Below are positions 35,917-45,113 of a DNA stretch of 64,000 bases, piece after piece. This DNA is from Perlucidibaca wandonensis (GTDB lineage: Bacteria > Pseudomonadota > Gammaproteobacteria > Pseudomonadales > Moraxellaceae). The position numbers and the translations under genes were made by a program. The stretch lies in assembly GCF_042677145.1 (NCBI RefSeq), contig NZ_JBHTIT010000001.1, positions 2,046,001 through 2,110,000 of the forward strand, given 5' to 3'. Position 1 is the stretch's first letter. The number at the start of each line of letters is the position of its first letter. Below the pieces are notes generated by a model. The model worked only from the letters and a program-made list of their open reading frames with translations. It made no database searches and was not told the DNA's origin.

Positions 35917-36004
35917 GAGCTATTCCTAACGTCGTCTGGCAGCAGTGAGTAAATTGCGCTGCAAAAGAACGCAGAAGTATAGCTGAGGCAGGTTCAATAG
36001 GCAC

Positions 36005-36043
36005 AAAAAAGGGCCAATGCCGGTGAAGGCATTGGCCCTTTTT
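36005..36043. terminator. Bidirectional intrinsic terminator
   Basis: GGGCCAATGCC (36011-36021) pairs with GGCATTGGCCC (36028-36038), flanked by A-run and T-run so that it works on both strands. It ends the minus-strand transcript of the Ala-rich secreted protein and insulates glyQS. Confidence 0.92.
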
Positions 36044-36048
36044 GCATC

Positions 36049-36069
36049 GCGCTAAGACAATCTTAGCGC
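36049..36069. repeat. Second hairpin, perfect 9-bp inverted repeat
   Basis: GCGCTAAGA (36049-36057) and TCTTAGCGC (36061-36069) flank a 3-base loop. It sits between the stop at 36085 and the terminator, so the minus-strand mRNA ends in two tandem hairpins. Confidence 0.8.
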
Positions 36070-36084
36070 TTTAGCGGCGACAGC

Positions 36085-36768
36085 TTATTTAGGGCTGATA
36101 GCGGCTACGGCAACAACCACATTGGTTTTCGCATCGACACGAACAATATGATCGCCAACTTTTAGCAGCTTAGTGCCTTTAGGCTGTGTGCTTAGTTTTT
36201 TCACCGAGCTGGCATCAACTTCGACGGCCGACTTTGCAACACTGCTGTCGAGCTTAGCGCCCAGTACCAGTTTGGACTCATAGCCGGCTGCTGGTGCGTT
36301 AGCATCGCTGCTGCCGAGCATTTTGCCCATGAGCTTGCTAGTCGCTGTACCGCTAGCGAAGTGCTTGGCTAAGGCGACGCGATCATTTGCGCCAATCTGC
36401 AATTCTGCATTTTGCTTATAGCCGGCAACGGATGCTTGAGCTGTGCCAAGCTTTGCTTCGGCTTGCGCCTTGGCATCGTTGACTGCGGCTGTGCCAGAAG
36501 CTTTGGCAGCATCGGCAGCAGCATGACCACTTTCAGCAGCGGATTTACCGCTAGCGACACCGGCTAGGCCAGCGTTAATGGCGTTATCGCGAGCTGAGGT
36601 AGCGCCTTGCTTGGCTGCATCCTTTTGGGCTTTTAGGTCAACGGAGGCACCAGCTTCGGCTTGTGTGCTTACGCCGGCAAGCTGTAGGCCGGTGTTGATA
36701 CGGGCATCAAGAGCATAAGCGCTGGTGGTGGCAACTAATAAGGCAGCAACTAGGGCAGTACGTTTCAT
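36085..36768 (-). CDS. Secreted Ala/Lys-rich protein of unknown function
   Basis: From the ATG at 36768 (SD GAGGA) the protein has 227 residues with a clear signal peptide MKRTALVAALLVATTSAYA. The frame opens 12 codons earlier. Residues about 25-130 are very rich in Ala, Lys, Gln, Ser and Gly with AA-D-AK patterns, suggesting an extended or helical, possibly coiled-coil, region. The C-terminal part (about 160-227) is less biased and has KGTKLLKVGDHIVRVDAKTNVVV, probably a small beta domain. I do not recognise the family. It lies alone between HopJ and a strong terminator. Confidence 0.75.
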   Translation of the reverse strand: MKRTALVAALLVATTSAYALDARINTGLQLAGVSTQAEAGASVDLKAQKDAAKQGATSARDNAINAGLAGVASGKSAAESGHAAADAAKASGTAAVNDAKAQAEAKLGTAQASVAGYKQNAELQIGANDRVALAKHFASGTATSKLMGKMLGSSDANAPAAGYESKLVLGAKLDSSVAKSAVEVDASSVKKLSTQPKGTKLLKVGDHIVRVDAKTNVVVAVAAISPK

Positions 36769-36831
36769 AAAATCCTCAGATGTGTAGAGCGTGTGTTTAA
36801 GCAAAACGCGAGCAGTTACAAATGGTTTACA

Positions 36832-37179
36832 TTAGTTTTTCGCGACCATTGCAACACCATCGAAGCGAATGCCGGTCCAACCGGTGCTCATGAAGGCGCG
36901 AATATTGGCGTGATCACTGCCATTTGGTGTGGCTAAAACAGCAGTGTAATGCTCGGCAAAACACAGCAAAGTATCTTGCTCGGACATCTTGTTTAGCTGG
37001 GCAAATGCGAAAACGCGACATGCGCCTTCGTTTTCGCCAGCGGCATTGTTAGCTGCGCCATTGCTGAAAGCACAAGGCGTGTAGCTGTAGTGTTGGTTTA
37101 TCCAGGCAATGACGGTAGAAAACGCAGTATTCTGTGCGCGCAAGTCATCGAGTAATGTGGGCCAAGTCTGGGTTGTCAT
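36832..37179 (-). CDS. HopJ-family protein
   Basis: 115 residues matching the small HopJ family: YSYTPCAFSNGAANNAAGENEGACRVFAFAQLN, then LCFAEHYTAVLATPNGSDHANIRAFMSTGWTGIRFDG. The family is named after a Pseudomonas type III effector, but most members are in non-pathogens and no secretion genes are here, so a general cytoplasmic role is likely. The function is unknown. It lies 63 bp upstream of the Ala-rich protein on the same strand. Confidence 0.9.
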   Translation of the reverse strand: MTTQTWPTLLDDLRAQNTAFSTVIAWINQHYSYTPCAFSNGAANNAAGENEGACRVFAFAQLNKMSEQDTLLCFAEHYTAVLATPNGSDHANIRAFMSTGWTGIRFDGVAMVAKN

Positions 37180-37326
37180 AGAAGTTCATCCGATAAATAG
37201 TCTGCACGCAGTGTAGCGCGTGGGTGGATTGGGCTGTTGACCAAGGGCTGTGGCATGGTACCGATTGCTCAGTAAATGACATAAAATGCGCAACGAATTG
37301 AAAATGACCTCCACTTTAGAGAGAAA

Positions 37327-38478
37327 ATGACGATGGCCACTATTGATACCGCCGAGCTGGAACTGTTTCGCGACAATGTGAAGCGCTTTTTGGCAAACGA
37401 AATTCACCCGCATTACGAGCAGTGGGAAAAAGACGCATGGATGCCGCGCGAGTTTTGGAACAAGCTCGGTGAAAATGGCCTGCTTTGCGTTGATCAGCCT
37501 GAACAATACGGCGGCGTCGGCGTGCCATTCCAGTATTCAATGGTCATTCTTAACGAAATGGCAAAAATGGGCCTGTCATCGCTAGCCACTGGCGTTAGCG
37601 TGCACTCCGACATTTGCGCACCGTATGTTGAGCATTTAGGCTCACAGGCAATTAAAGATTACTGGCTGCCACGCATGGCCTCAGGCGAAGCCGTGGCTGC
37701 TATCGGCATGACCGAGCCAGGCGCAGGCTCCGACCTCGCCGGCATTCGTACTAGCGCTGTGCTCGATGGCGACCATTACGTGGTGAATGGCTCGAAAACA
37801 TTCATCTCCAACGGTCAGCACGCCGACATCGTCATCATGGCTGTGAAAACTGACCCCAGCGCGGGCGCCAAAGGCGTGTCATTGCTGCTGATGGACACTT
37901 CCCTGCCCGGCTTCAACAAAGGCAAAAAGTTAGAAAAAATGGGTCTGCAATCGCAAGACACATCAGAAATGTTCATGGATAACGTGCGCGTGCCAGTTGA
38001 TTGCCTGCTAGGTCAGGAAGGCAAAGGTTTCGCTTATATGATGAATGAGCTGCCACGTGAGCGCTTGAACATTGCGGTGATCGCTGTTGCCGCATCGGAA
38101 GGTGTGCTCGAAGACACCATCGCCTATGTGCAAGAGCGTAAGGCGTTCGGCAAACCATTGGCGCAATTGCAAAACACGCGCTTCACGCTGGCGACCTGCA
38201 AAACCGATATCTTGGCCGCTCGCGCTTTCGTGAATAACTGCGTGGACTTACATGCTGATAGCAAGTTGGACATTCCAACCGGTGCAGCCGTGAAGCTCTA
38301 CACCACTGAGCTGCAAGGCCGCGTTGCCGATGCCTGCTTACAGATGCATGGTGGTTACGGCTATATGATGGAATATCCCGTGGCTCGCGCCTATGTTGAC
38401 GCGCGGATTCAGCGCATCTACGGCGGCGCCAGCGAGATCATGAAAGAAGTGGTTGCTCGCGACATCTTAGGTCGCTAA
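37327..38478 (+). CDS. Acyl-CoA dehydrogenase
   Basis: FAD enzyme, 383 residues, the standard length of the family. Signature regions: IGMTEPGAGSDLAGIRT (FAD binding), VNGSKTFISNGQHADIV, LPRERLNIAVIAVAASEGVLEDTIAYVQERKAFGKPLAQLQ, and a C-terminal QMHGGYGYMMEYPVARAYVDARIQRIYGGASEIMKEVVARDIL. The catalytic base aligns with the IYGGASEI segment. Which acyl-CoA it uses cannot be told. It is alone on the plus strand, with a terminator 14 bp after its stop. Confidence 0.95.
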   Translation: MTMATIDTAELELFRDNVKRFLANEIHPHYEQWEKDAWMPREFWNKLGENGLLCVDQPEQYGGVGVPFQYSMVILNEMAKMGLSSLATGVSVHSDICAPYVEHLGSQAIKDYWLPRMASGEAVAAIGMTEPGAGSDLAGIRTSAVLDGDHYVVNGSKTFISNGQHADIVIMAVKTDPSAGAKGVSLLLMDTSLPGFNKGKKLEKMGLQSQDTSEMFMDNVRVPVDCLLGQEGKGFAYMMNELPRERLNIAVIAVAASEGVLEDTIAYVQERKAFGKPLAQLQNTRFTLATCKTDILAARAFVNNCVDLHADSKLDIPTGAAVKLYTTELQGRVADACLQMHGGYGYMMEYPVARAYVDARIQRIYGGASEIMKEVVARDILGR

Positions 38479-38484
38479 GCCGAC

Positions 38485-39363
38485 TTAGCCTGCACTATCC
38501 GGCTTGTAATGAGCTGGATAGTGCTTTTGGGCTGATGCGAAGGTAACCGCCGCTACTGCGCGAACGACCTTCTGTTCTATCTCAAACTCTTCATTAATTG
38601 GCACCGGCAGATATAGCTGCAGTTCGGTGTATTCAAAGTTATGAAGAGCAACTCGTAAGCGCGGAGTCAATAGCGGCACACCAAGCCCATGTTGGCGCTG
38701 CAACTCACGTGCATGCTTAACTAAGTCGCCGGCATAGCGGCCAATTTCATCACGTGCCACTTGCAGCATGACGGCTTCAGCAGCTTGCCAGTCGACATTT
38801 CTAGGCAGCTGCACAACCACGGTATACATGCCGAATCGGCCCAATCGACTCGCGTTAAACACCGACTGAGTGAGTAGCTGACTATTCGGAATAGTCACGA
38901 CTCGACCAACGCTGCCCTTAGTGACGCTAGCCTGAGTGACCTCAATAACTGTTGTCGACAGCATGTCGGTATCAATTACTTGGCCTTTTAGGCCATTAAT
39001 TTCGATGCGGTCGCCGATGCTATAGGCATTGGTACTGCTGCGATAAAGCGCGCCCAATAGGCACAAAATCATCTCGCGTGTGGCTAGTACGAGTGCCGCA
39101 GCCACCGCCACCATGGACACTGCTACGGTTTCAATTTCGCGCGCCCAAATAAGCGCTAAGCCGAGCAAAAATAGAATAAAAATGATGTTTCGCACGGACA
39201 CTAGCCAGCGTCGCTTCATCTCAGGTTCTAGGCTTTCACGCTTTAAAATTGTGTGACCAATGCCGAAGCGGATCGACATCAGCACGACAAAGTAAACCCC
39301 CGTGATCAGCAGATCACGGATAAAGGCGGCATTGATAAAGCCGGGCAGTAAGTCTAGGATCAT
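38485..39363 (-). CDS. MscS-family mechanosensitive channel
   Basis: 292 residues: about four N-terminal membrane helices up to residue 115, then the MscS beta domain with SIGDRIEINGLKGQVIDTDMLSTTVIEV and VTIPNSQLLTQSVFN. The pore helix is AAALVLATREMILCLLGALYRSSTNAY. It releases solutes on hypo-osmotic shock in known homologues. Its ATG overlaps the rsmB stop by 4 bp (ATGA), so it is the last gene of the def-fmt-rsmB run. Confidence 0.9.
   Translation of the reverse strand: MILDLLPGFINAAFIRDLLITGVYFVVLMSIRFGIGHTILKRESLEPEMKRRWLVSVRNIIFILFLLGLALIWAREIETVAVSMVAVAAALVLATREMILCLLGALYRSSTNAYSIGDRIEINGLKGQVIDTDMLSTTVIEVTQASVTKGSVGRVVTIPNSQLLTQSVFNASRLGRFGMYTVVVQLPRNVDWQAAEAVMLQVARDEIGRYAGDLVKHARELQRQHGLGVPLLTPRLRVALHNFEYTELQLYLPVPINEEFEIEQKVVRAVAAVTFASAQKHYPAHYKPDSAG
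38492..38528 (+). terminator. Terminator of the acyl-CoA dehydrogenase gene
   Basis: GCACTATCC (38492-38500) and GGATAGTGC (38516-38524) form a stem followed by TTTT on the plus strand. It lies inside the 3' end of the convergent mscS-like gene. Confidence 0.65.
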
Positions 39364-40736
39364 TTCTTAATGAGCATCGCGTAATAGAAACCATCGTGAC
39401 CGTCGATTTCCGGCAGTAACTGACGGCCTTCTGGGCGCCATTGGCCGGGCATTTCACCTGACTTCTCTAGCGGAATCGACTTGGCATCTGGGGTGCGTTT
39501 TAAGAAAGTGATGATTTGATCTTCGTTTTCGGCTTTGAGCAATGAGCAGGTGACATATAAAAGGCGGCCGCCCGGACGCAGCGTTTTCCACAGCATATTT
39601 AGCAGGCGCGCCTGAATGGCCGTGGTTTGTGCAACATCGGTGGCGCGGCGCAGCAACTTAATGTCTGGATGGCGGCGAATAACGCCAGTGGCAGTGCACG
39701 GCGCATCGAGCAAAATGGCATCGAAGGTTTGGCCATCCCACCAGCTGCTAATATCGCTAGCATCGGCACAAATGGTGTCGATATCCACCGGCAATGGGTC
39801 TTCGCTAGCCAAGGTCACGCGCTCGATATTATCTTGCACGCGGCGTAGGCGCTCAGCGTCGTTATCGATGGCAACGAGATGCGCCATATCGGGCATCAGC
39901 TCGAGCAAATGCGCGGTTTTGCCACCAGGTGCGGCGCAGGCATCTAGCACGCGCTCGCCGGCTTTTGGGTTGAGCAATAATGCGGCTAACTGCGCGGCTT
40001 CATCCTGCACCGACAGCGCACCAGAGGCGAGCGCGGGCAGGTTATGAATAGGCAGTGGCTCGATTAAGCGCAGACCTTCGGGCGAAAAGCGCGTTGGCTC
40101 TAGCGGTAAACCATCTTCAATAAGCTCAACGAGCAGTTCACTACGGCTATAACGCAGGCGATTAACGCGCAGGCAAATTGGCGCTGAGCTGTTATTGGCC
40201 TCGATAATGTCGTTGGCTTCGATGGGCCAGTCAGCCTGGATTGCACGCAGCAGCCATGCCGGATGAGCATGACGTTGAACACTGGCGGCATGCACCAGCT
40301 CGGCTTCACGACGCTGCAAACTACGCAGCACACCATTGATAAAGCCGGTGAGCTTCTCCATGCCGAGTTGGCGTGCAGCCTCAACAGTTTCGGCGAGCGC
40401 AGCATGATCGGGAATACGCATGGCCAACAGCTGATGCGCACCGATTAATAATAAAGCTTCGACTTCAGAGTCTTTGGTTGCGCGCTGCAACAGCGGCTTG
40501 ATTAGCGTGCGGTAATAAATTGCAAAACGCGCGGTGCCCTGCACTAGCTCTTGCAGTAGGCCAATATCTTCGCCGCGACAGAGTTTTTGTGCGCCGGGCA
40601 ATGTTGCACTTAAAGAGCGCTCGCCAGCTAAGGCTGGAGCTAAAGCTTGTGCTGCCAGTGCACGCACGCCGAGTTGGCGTTTTCCGGTGCTACCGTGGCG
40701 TACACTTTGATGCGTTTTTGCCGATAGCGAACTCAT
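39360..40736 (-). CDS. rsmB: 16S rRNA (cytosine967-C5)-methyltransferase RsmB
   Basis: 458 residues. The N-terminal NusB-like domain (about 20-160) is followed by a SAM methyltransferase: DACAAPGGKTAHLLELM (motif I), DAPCTATGVIRRHPDIK with one catalytic cysteine, and VTCSLLKAENEDQI with the other. It overlaps fmt and mscS by 4 bp each. Confidence 0.98.
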   Translation of the reverse strand: MSSLSAKTHQSVRHGSTGKRQLGVRALAAQALAPALAGERSLSATLPGAQKLCRGEDIGLLQELVQGTARFAIYYRTLIKPLLQRATKDSEVEALLLIGAHQLLAMRIPDHAALAETVEAARQLGMEKLTGFINGVLRSLQRREAELVHAASVQRHAHPAWLLRAIQADWPIEANDIIEANNSSAPICLRVNRLRYSRSELLVELIEDGLPLEPTRFSPEGLRLIEPLPIHNLPALASGALSVQDEAAQLAALLLNPKAGERVLDACAAPGGKTAHLLELMPDMAHLVAIDNDAERLRRVQDNIERVTLASEDPLPVDIDTICADASDISSWWDGQTFDAILLDAPCTATGVIRRHPDIKLLRRATDVAQTTAIQARLLNMLWKTLRPGGRLLYVTCSLLKAENEDQIITFLKRTPDAKSIPLEKSGEMPGQWRPEGRQLLPEIDGHDGFYYAMLIKK

Positions 40737-41692
40737 AGACCAAATACCGTTTGGGGGCTTAGGGTATCGCGCTTGGCATTAAGCAGTTGCGCGATGGGTA
40801 AGGCCTTGCCGCCGGCCAGTTGTAGCGTTTCGATCAATAGCACATTGCCATCGCCACAAGCCACAGCGAGGCCGTGTTTGTCGGCGCGTAAAATAGTACC
40901 TGGTGTTTCTACGCTGATGTCATCAGCTAATACGCGTGCCTGCCAAACACGCACCGGCTCGCCATGTAATAGCGTATGAGCCACCGGCACATTGTTAAAC
41001 GCACGAATATTGCGCTCGATGACTTCGGCACTTTGCTGCCAATCAATGAGCGCTTCTTCTTTGCTAAGTTTGGCGGCATAGGTCGCCAAGGCATTATCTT
41101 GAGCCTCGGGTATCAGCTCTTCGCCATCGTGCAAGCTGTCGACAACGCCAAGTAGCGCGTCGCCGCCTAATAAAGCTAGACGGTCATGAAGGCTGGCGCC
41201 AGTGTCGCGCAGTGAAATTGGACATGAGGCTTTCGCCAACATGGCACCAGTGTCGAGGCCAACATCCATTTGCATAATGGTAATGCCGGTTTCATTGTCG
41301 CCAGCCAAAATTGCGCGCTGAATGGGTGCGGCACCGCGCCAGCGTGGCAGTAATGAGGCATGAACATTGATGCAACCTAAGCGTGGTATCGCCAGCACAT
41401 CGGGCGGCAGTATCAGTCCATAGGCGGCGACAACCATCAGGTCTGGCTTTAGGGCAGCGAGCTCGGCCTGTGCATCGGCGTCTTTTAGGCTAAGCGGTTG
41501 CAACACGGGAATTTCCCGCAACAAGGCTAGCTCTTTAACGGCGCTGGGTTTTAAGGCTCGACCACGACCCGAAGGGCGATCAGGTTGGGTGTAAACGGCG
41601 ATGACATCATGATGTCCCTGCAGGAGTGCGCGCAGACTTTCTGCGGCAAATTCGGGGGTTCCTGCAAAGACGATGCGTAAGTGGCTTTCCAA
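40733..41692 (-). CDS. fmt: Methionyl-tRNA formyltransferase
   Basis: Formylates initiator Met-tRNA using 10-formyltetrahydrofolate. It has 319 residues: RIVFAGTPEFAAESLRALL at the start, INVHASLLPRWRGAAPIQRAILAGD as the folate and catalytic motif, and a C-terminal OB-fold tRNA-binding domain. It follows def by 14 bp. Confidence 0.98.
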   Translation of the reverse strand: MESHLRIVFAGTPEFAAESLRALLQGHHDVIAVYTQPDRPSGRGRALKPSAVKELALLREIPVLQPLSLKDADAQAELAALKPDLMVVAAYGLILPPDVLAIPRLGCINVHASLLPRWRGAAPIQRAILAGDNETGITIMQMDVGLDTGAMLAKASCPISLRDTGASLHDRLALLGGDALLGVVDSLHDGEELIPEAQDNALATYAAKLSKEEALIDWQQSAEVIERNIRAFNNVPVAHTLLHGEPVRVWQARVLADDISVETPGTILRADKHGLAVACGDGNVLLIETLQLAGGKALPIAQLLNAKRDTLSPQTVFGL

Positions 41693-41706
41693 TGGGTACT
41701 CGTGTG

Positions 41707-42213
41707 TTAGTCGCGGGATTTGTGCAGCTTTTCAAGCTTGGCCTTGATGCGATTGCGCTTTAAGGTCGAAATATAGTCAACAAACAGCTTGCCATCGAGA
41801 TGGTCGATTTCATGTTGGATGCAGACTGAAAGCAGGCCATCGGCCTCGGTCGTCTGTGGCTGGCCTTGTAAGTCCAGCGCGCTGACGCGAATTAAGTCTG
41901 GGCGTTCGACGCTTTCATAGAAGCCAGGAATACTCAGACAGCCTTCATCGTAGGCCTTAGTTTCAGCTGAAATAGGCTCAAACGTTGGGTTAATAAACAC
42001 CTGCGGCTTCGACTGATCTTCACTTATATCAAGCACTAATAAGCGAATGTGGCGGTCAACTTGCGATGCCGCAAGACCAATACCTGGCGCGGCATACATA
42101 GTTTCCAGCATGTCTTTAACGAGCTGACGAATTTCGTCAGTGACTTCGGCCACGGGCTTAGCAACCGTGCGCAGGCGTGGATCGGGAAACTCTAAAATGG
42201 GAAGCAACGCCAT
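41707..42213 (-). CDS. def: Peptide deformylase
   Basis: Fe/Zn enzyme that removes the N-formyl group of nascent proteins. It has 168 residues with all three metal-site motifs: GIGLAASQ, EGCLSIPG and QHEIDHLDG. First gene of the def-fmt-rsmB-mscS run, divergent from dprA. Confidence 0.99.
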   Translation of the reverse strand: MALLPILEFPDPRLRTVAKPVAEVTDEIRQLVKDMLETMYAAPGIGLAASQVDRHIRLLVLDISEDQSKPQVFINPTFEPISAETKAYDEGCLSIPGFYESVERPDLIRVSALDLQGQPQTTEADGLLSVCIQHEIDHLDGKLFVDYISTLKRNRIKAKLEKLHKSRD

Positions 42214-42357
42214 TTATTTACTCCGGCAGTTGGCAATCAGTGCGCAACGCAGCTACACCTAAAGGTGAGGTTAAACATCGTGCCGCTATTATAGGCTGCA
42301 AAACGCTCAGGTGCGACTCAGTGCCAAGCGTTTACTGCGGCTGCAAAGGAGTTGTCT

Positions 42358-43530
42358 ATGGCCATGGATGGCGATGCTGCGATTTATATTGCGGCGTATC
42401 TCATGCTGGATCAGCAGGCTAAGCGCTATCGGCATTGGTTAGCCTTGGCGAAAAGCCCAGAACACGGCATGGCTTTATTGCAGCGCGCAGACGCCAGTTT
42501 ACGCTTGAATCCAGAAATGGAGGCTGTGTGTCGAGCCTGGCCTGATGGTCGCGAAGCAGAAGCCGTGTATGCGCAATGGCAACATGCTTGCCGCTGGCTT
42601 GAGCTGCCTGGCAGTGGCTTGTGGCTGGACAATTTAGCCGATGATCTTGTGCATTGGCCGCAGGGCTTAAAGCGTTGCAGCGAAGCGGAACGCCCGCCTT
42701 TGCTGTTTTATCGTGGCGATGAAGCCCTGTTAGGCCTGCCACAGGTAGCGATAGTCGGCAGTCGTGCCGCCACAGCGCGCGGCCTACGCATGGCCTCTGC
42801 AGTAGCTAATGATTTGGCGCAGGCGGGCATTGCCATCACTAGTGGTTTAGCTAGCGGTATCGATGGTGCTGCGCATAAAGGCGCGCTGGCTGCAGGCGGC
42901 AAAACTATTGCCGTTTTGGGCGCTGGCTTAGATTGCATTTATCCGCCGCAGCATCGTGGTTTGGCCGATGACATTATTGCTCATGGCGGCTTAATTATTT
43001 CCGAGTTTGTCCCGCGCACGCCTGCGAAAAAATATCACTTTCCTCGGCGCAACAAGGTAATTGCAGCTTTAAGCCTAGGCGTATTGGTGGTCGAAGCCGG
43101 GCCAAACAGCGGTTCGATAAGCACGGCGAAGGCTGCTGGCAATTTAGCTCGCGATATTTGGGCCGTGCCGGGGCCGATAGATCAGTTGCAGTATAGAGGA
43201 TGTCATCAGCTCATCCGCGACAATAAAGCCGTGCTAGTAGAGGGCAGCGCGCATGTCTTGGAGGATGTCGTGCCACGAATTCAGCAATGGTTTGGCTTAG
43301 AGGTCGAAGCACCCTCTCGGGCTTTGTCGGCAACGGCCGATGTGCGGCGCGAGCCCAGTGCAGCGGCGGCAAACCTTCGCGACAGCTTAGATTGGTCGTC
43401 ATATAGCGTTGATGATTTAGCACAAGCTCAATCTATGCCTATGGGCCAATTGCTGGCTTTGCTTGGCGAGCTCGAAGTTATGGGTTGGCTGGAGGCGGTA
43501 TCTGGAGGCTATCAACGCGTGGCGCCCTGA
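42358..43530 (+). CDS. dprA: DNA-processing protein DprA
   Basis: Loads RecA on incoming single-stranded DNA during natural transformation and is also kept in non-transformable bacteria. It has 390 residues from the ATG at 42358, with SD AAAGGAG and 6-bp spacing; a TTG six bases earlier is also in frame. A SAM-like N-terminal part is followed by a Rossmann core (VAIVGSRAATARGLRMA and ITSGLASGIDGAAHKGAL) and a C-terminal winged-helix-like end. Confidence 0.96.
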   Translation: MAMDGDAAIYIAAYLMLDQQAKRYRHWLALAKSPEHGMALLQRADASLRLNPEMEAVCRAWPDGREAEAVYAQWQHACRWLELPGSGLWLDNLADDLVHWPQGLKRCSEAERPPLLFYRGDEALLGLPQVAIVGSRAATARGLRMASAVANDLAQAGIAITSGLASGIDGAAHKGALAAGGKTIAVLGAGLDCIYPPQHRGLADDIIAHGGLIISEFVPRTPAKKYHFPRRNKVIAALSLGVLVVEAGPNSGSISTAKAAGNLARDIWAVPGPIDQLQYRGCHQLIRDNKAVLVEGSAHVLEDVVPRIQQWFGLEVEAPSRALSATADVRREPSAAAANLRDSLDWSSYSVDDLAQAQSMPMGQLLALLGELEVMGWLEAVSGGYQRVAP

Positions 43531-43596
43531 CGCAGATCAAAATCCGCGTTCGTCTGCATGCTAAACTCTGTGCTCCCAACTACTAGAGATGCATCG

Positions 43597-44166
43597 ATGG
43601 CGCAGGCCGCATTATTTCCGCTAAAGCACGCTATAGATGCGTTGGCTCACGATGGCGTGATCGCCTATGCCACCGAGTCGGTGTGGGGCTTGGGGTGCGA
43701 TCCGTGGTCGGAGCAGGCAGTGAGTCGATTATTGGCGATAAAGCAGCGGCCTTGGCAAAAAGGTTTGATTTTGATTGCCGCCGATATGGCACAGCTTGAG
43801 CCATTGCTAGGTCGCGTCACGCCTGAGCAAAGACTATTGATGCAAAGCCGCTGGCCGGGGCCGGTGACATGGCTAGTGCCGGTCTCTGAGCATATTCCGC
43901 GATGGCTGCGCGGCGAGCACGAAACTTTGGCGATGCGCGTTAGTGCGCATGCCGGCGTGCAGCAACTATGCCGAGCGTGGGGCGGTCCATTGGTTTCGAC
44001 CAGCGCCAATCTTAGCTGCCAGCCCGCCTGCAAAACTGCATTACAAGTGCATCTGCGCTTAGGTGGTGAGCTTGATGCCATTGTGCCAGGCCACGTTTCA
44101 GGCGCTAAACGCCCCAGCGAAATTCGCGATTTAATTAGCCAGCGCGTGTTGCGCGCGAGCGCTTAG
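43597..44166 (+). CDS. tsaC: Threonylcarbamoyl-AMP synthase TsaC
   Basis: Makes threonylcarbamoyl-AMP for t6A37 tRNA modification. It has 189 residues. Core motifs are VIAYATESVWGLGCDPWSE, KQRPWQKGLILIA, RWPGPVTWLVP and PLVSTSANLSCQPA. The frame runs 13 codons further up to ATG 43558; the inner ATG matches the family N-terminus. It lies between dprA and hemF. Confidence 0.95.
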   Translation: MAQAALFPLKHAIDALAHDGVIAYATESVWGLGCDPWSEQAVSRLLAIKQRPWQKGLILIAADMAQLEPLLGRVTPEQRLLMQSRWPGPVTWLVPVSEHIPRWLRGEHETLAMRVSAHAGVQQLCRAWGGPLVSTSANLSCQPACKTALQVHLRLGGELDAIVPGHVSGAKRPSEIRDLISQRVLRASA

Positions 44167-44174
44167 GAGTGAGC

Positions 44175-45113
44175 ATGTCTGCGTCTGAAACAGCGGCACC
44201 AAATATTGAGGCCGTAAAAAACTACCTGCTGGACTTACAAGATCGTATTTGTGATGGCTTGAGCGCGATTGACGGCAAAGCTTTTAGCGAAGATAGCTGG
44301 CAGCGCGGCCCTGGCGAGCGCTTGGCTGGCGGCGGCCGCACTCGCGTGCTGGAGTTTGGCAATGTCATCGAAAAAGGTGGCGTGAACTTTTCTCACGTCT
44401 CGGGCGAAAGTCTGCCCGCCTCGGCTACTGCGCATCGCCCTGAGCTCGCTGGCCGCAGCTTTCAGGCGCTGGGCGTGTCCTTGGTGATTCATCCGAGCAA
44501 CCCTTACGCGCCCACTTCGCACGCCAACGTACGATTTTTTGTCGCCGAAGCCGATGGTGCTGAGCCGGTGTGGTGGTTTGGCGGCGGCTTTGATCTCACG
44601 CCCTACTACGGCTTTGAGGAAGATTGTGTGCATTGGCATCAAACGGCAAAAGCCGCCTGCGAACCATTTGGCGACGAAATTTACCCGCGCTTTAAAAGCT
44701 GGTGCGATGACTACTTCTATTTAAAACATCGCGATGAGCAGCGCGGCATTGGCGGTCTCTTTTTTGATGACTGGCAGGCCGGCAGTTTTGAGCAAGCCTT
44801 TGCCTTAATGAGAAGTGTCGGCGATGGCTACTTGCCCGCCTATGAGCCGATTTTAGCGCGGCGTAAAGACACGCCTTTTGGTGAGCGTGAGCGCGAATTT
44901 CAGCTGATTCGTCGCGGTCGATATGTCGAGTTCAACCTAGTGTGGGATCGCGGCACCTTATTTGGTCTGCAAAGCGGCGGTCGCACCGAGTCTATTTTGA
45001 TGTCGCTACCGGCTGCGGTGAGCTGGCGCTATGAGCATCAGCCCGAGCCAGGCAGCGTTGAGTCGCGCTTGCTAAGTGATTTCTTAACGCCAAAAGATTG
45101 GGTAAGCGCATGA
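44175..45113 (+). CDS. hemF: Oxygen-dependent coproporphyrinogen III oxidase
   Basis: Heme biosynthesis step that converts coproporphyrinogen III to protoporphyrinogen IX with O2. It has 312 residues from the ATG at 44175 (SD AGGAG, spacing 5); a GTG two codons earlier is also possible. Motifs are GGGRTRVLEFGNVIEKGGVNFSHV, FFVAEADG, WWFGGGFDLTPYYGFEEDCVHWH and FNLVWDRGTLFGLQSGGRTESILMSLP. It overlaps aroE by 4 bp. Presence of HemF suggests life with oxygen. Confidence 0.98.
   Translation: MSASETAAPNIEAVKNYLLDLQDRICDGLSAIDGKAFSEDSWQRGPGERLAGGGRTRVLEFGNVIEKGGVNFSHVSGESLPASATAHRPELAGRSFQALGVSLVIHPSNPYAPTSHANVRFFVAEADGAEPVWWFGGGFDLTPYYGFEEDCVHWHQTAKAACEPFGDEIYPRFKSWCDDYFYLKHRDEQRGIGGLFFDDWQAGSFEQAFALMRSVGDGYLPAYEPILARRKDTPFGEREREFQLIRRGRYVEFNLVWDRGTLFGLQSGGRTESILMSLPAAVSWRYEHQPEPGSVESRLLSDFLTPKDWVSA

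Noticed and set aside
39616..40047. 143-aa frame opposite rsmB
   Set aside because: It is the antisense shadow of a clear RsmB gene and has no recognisable domain or ribosome site.
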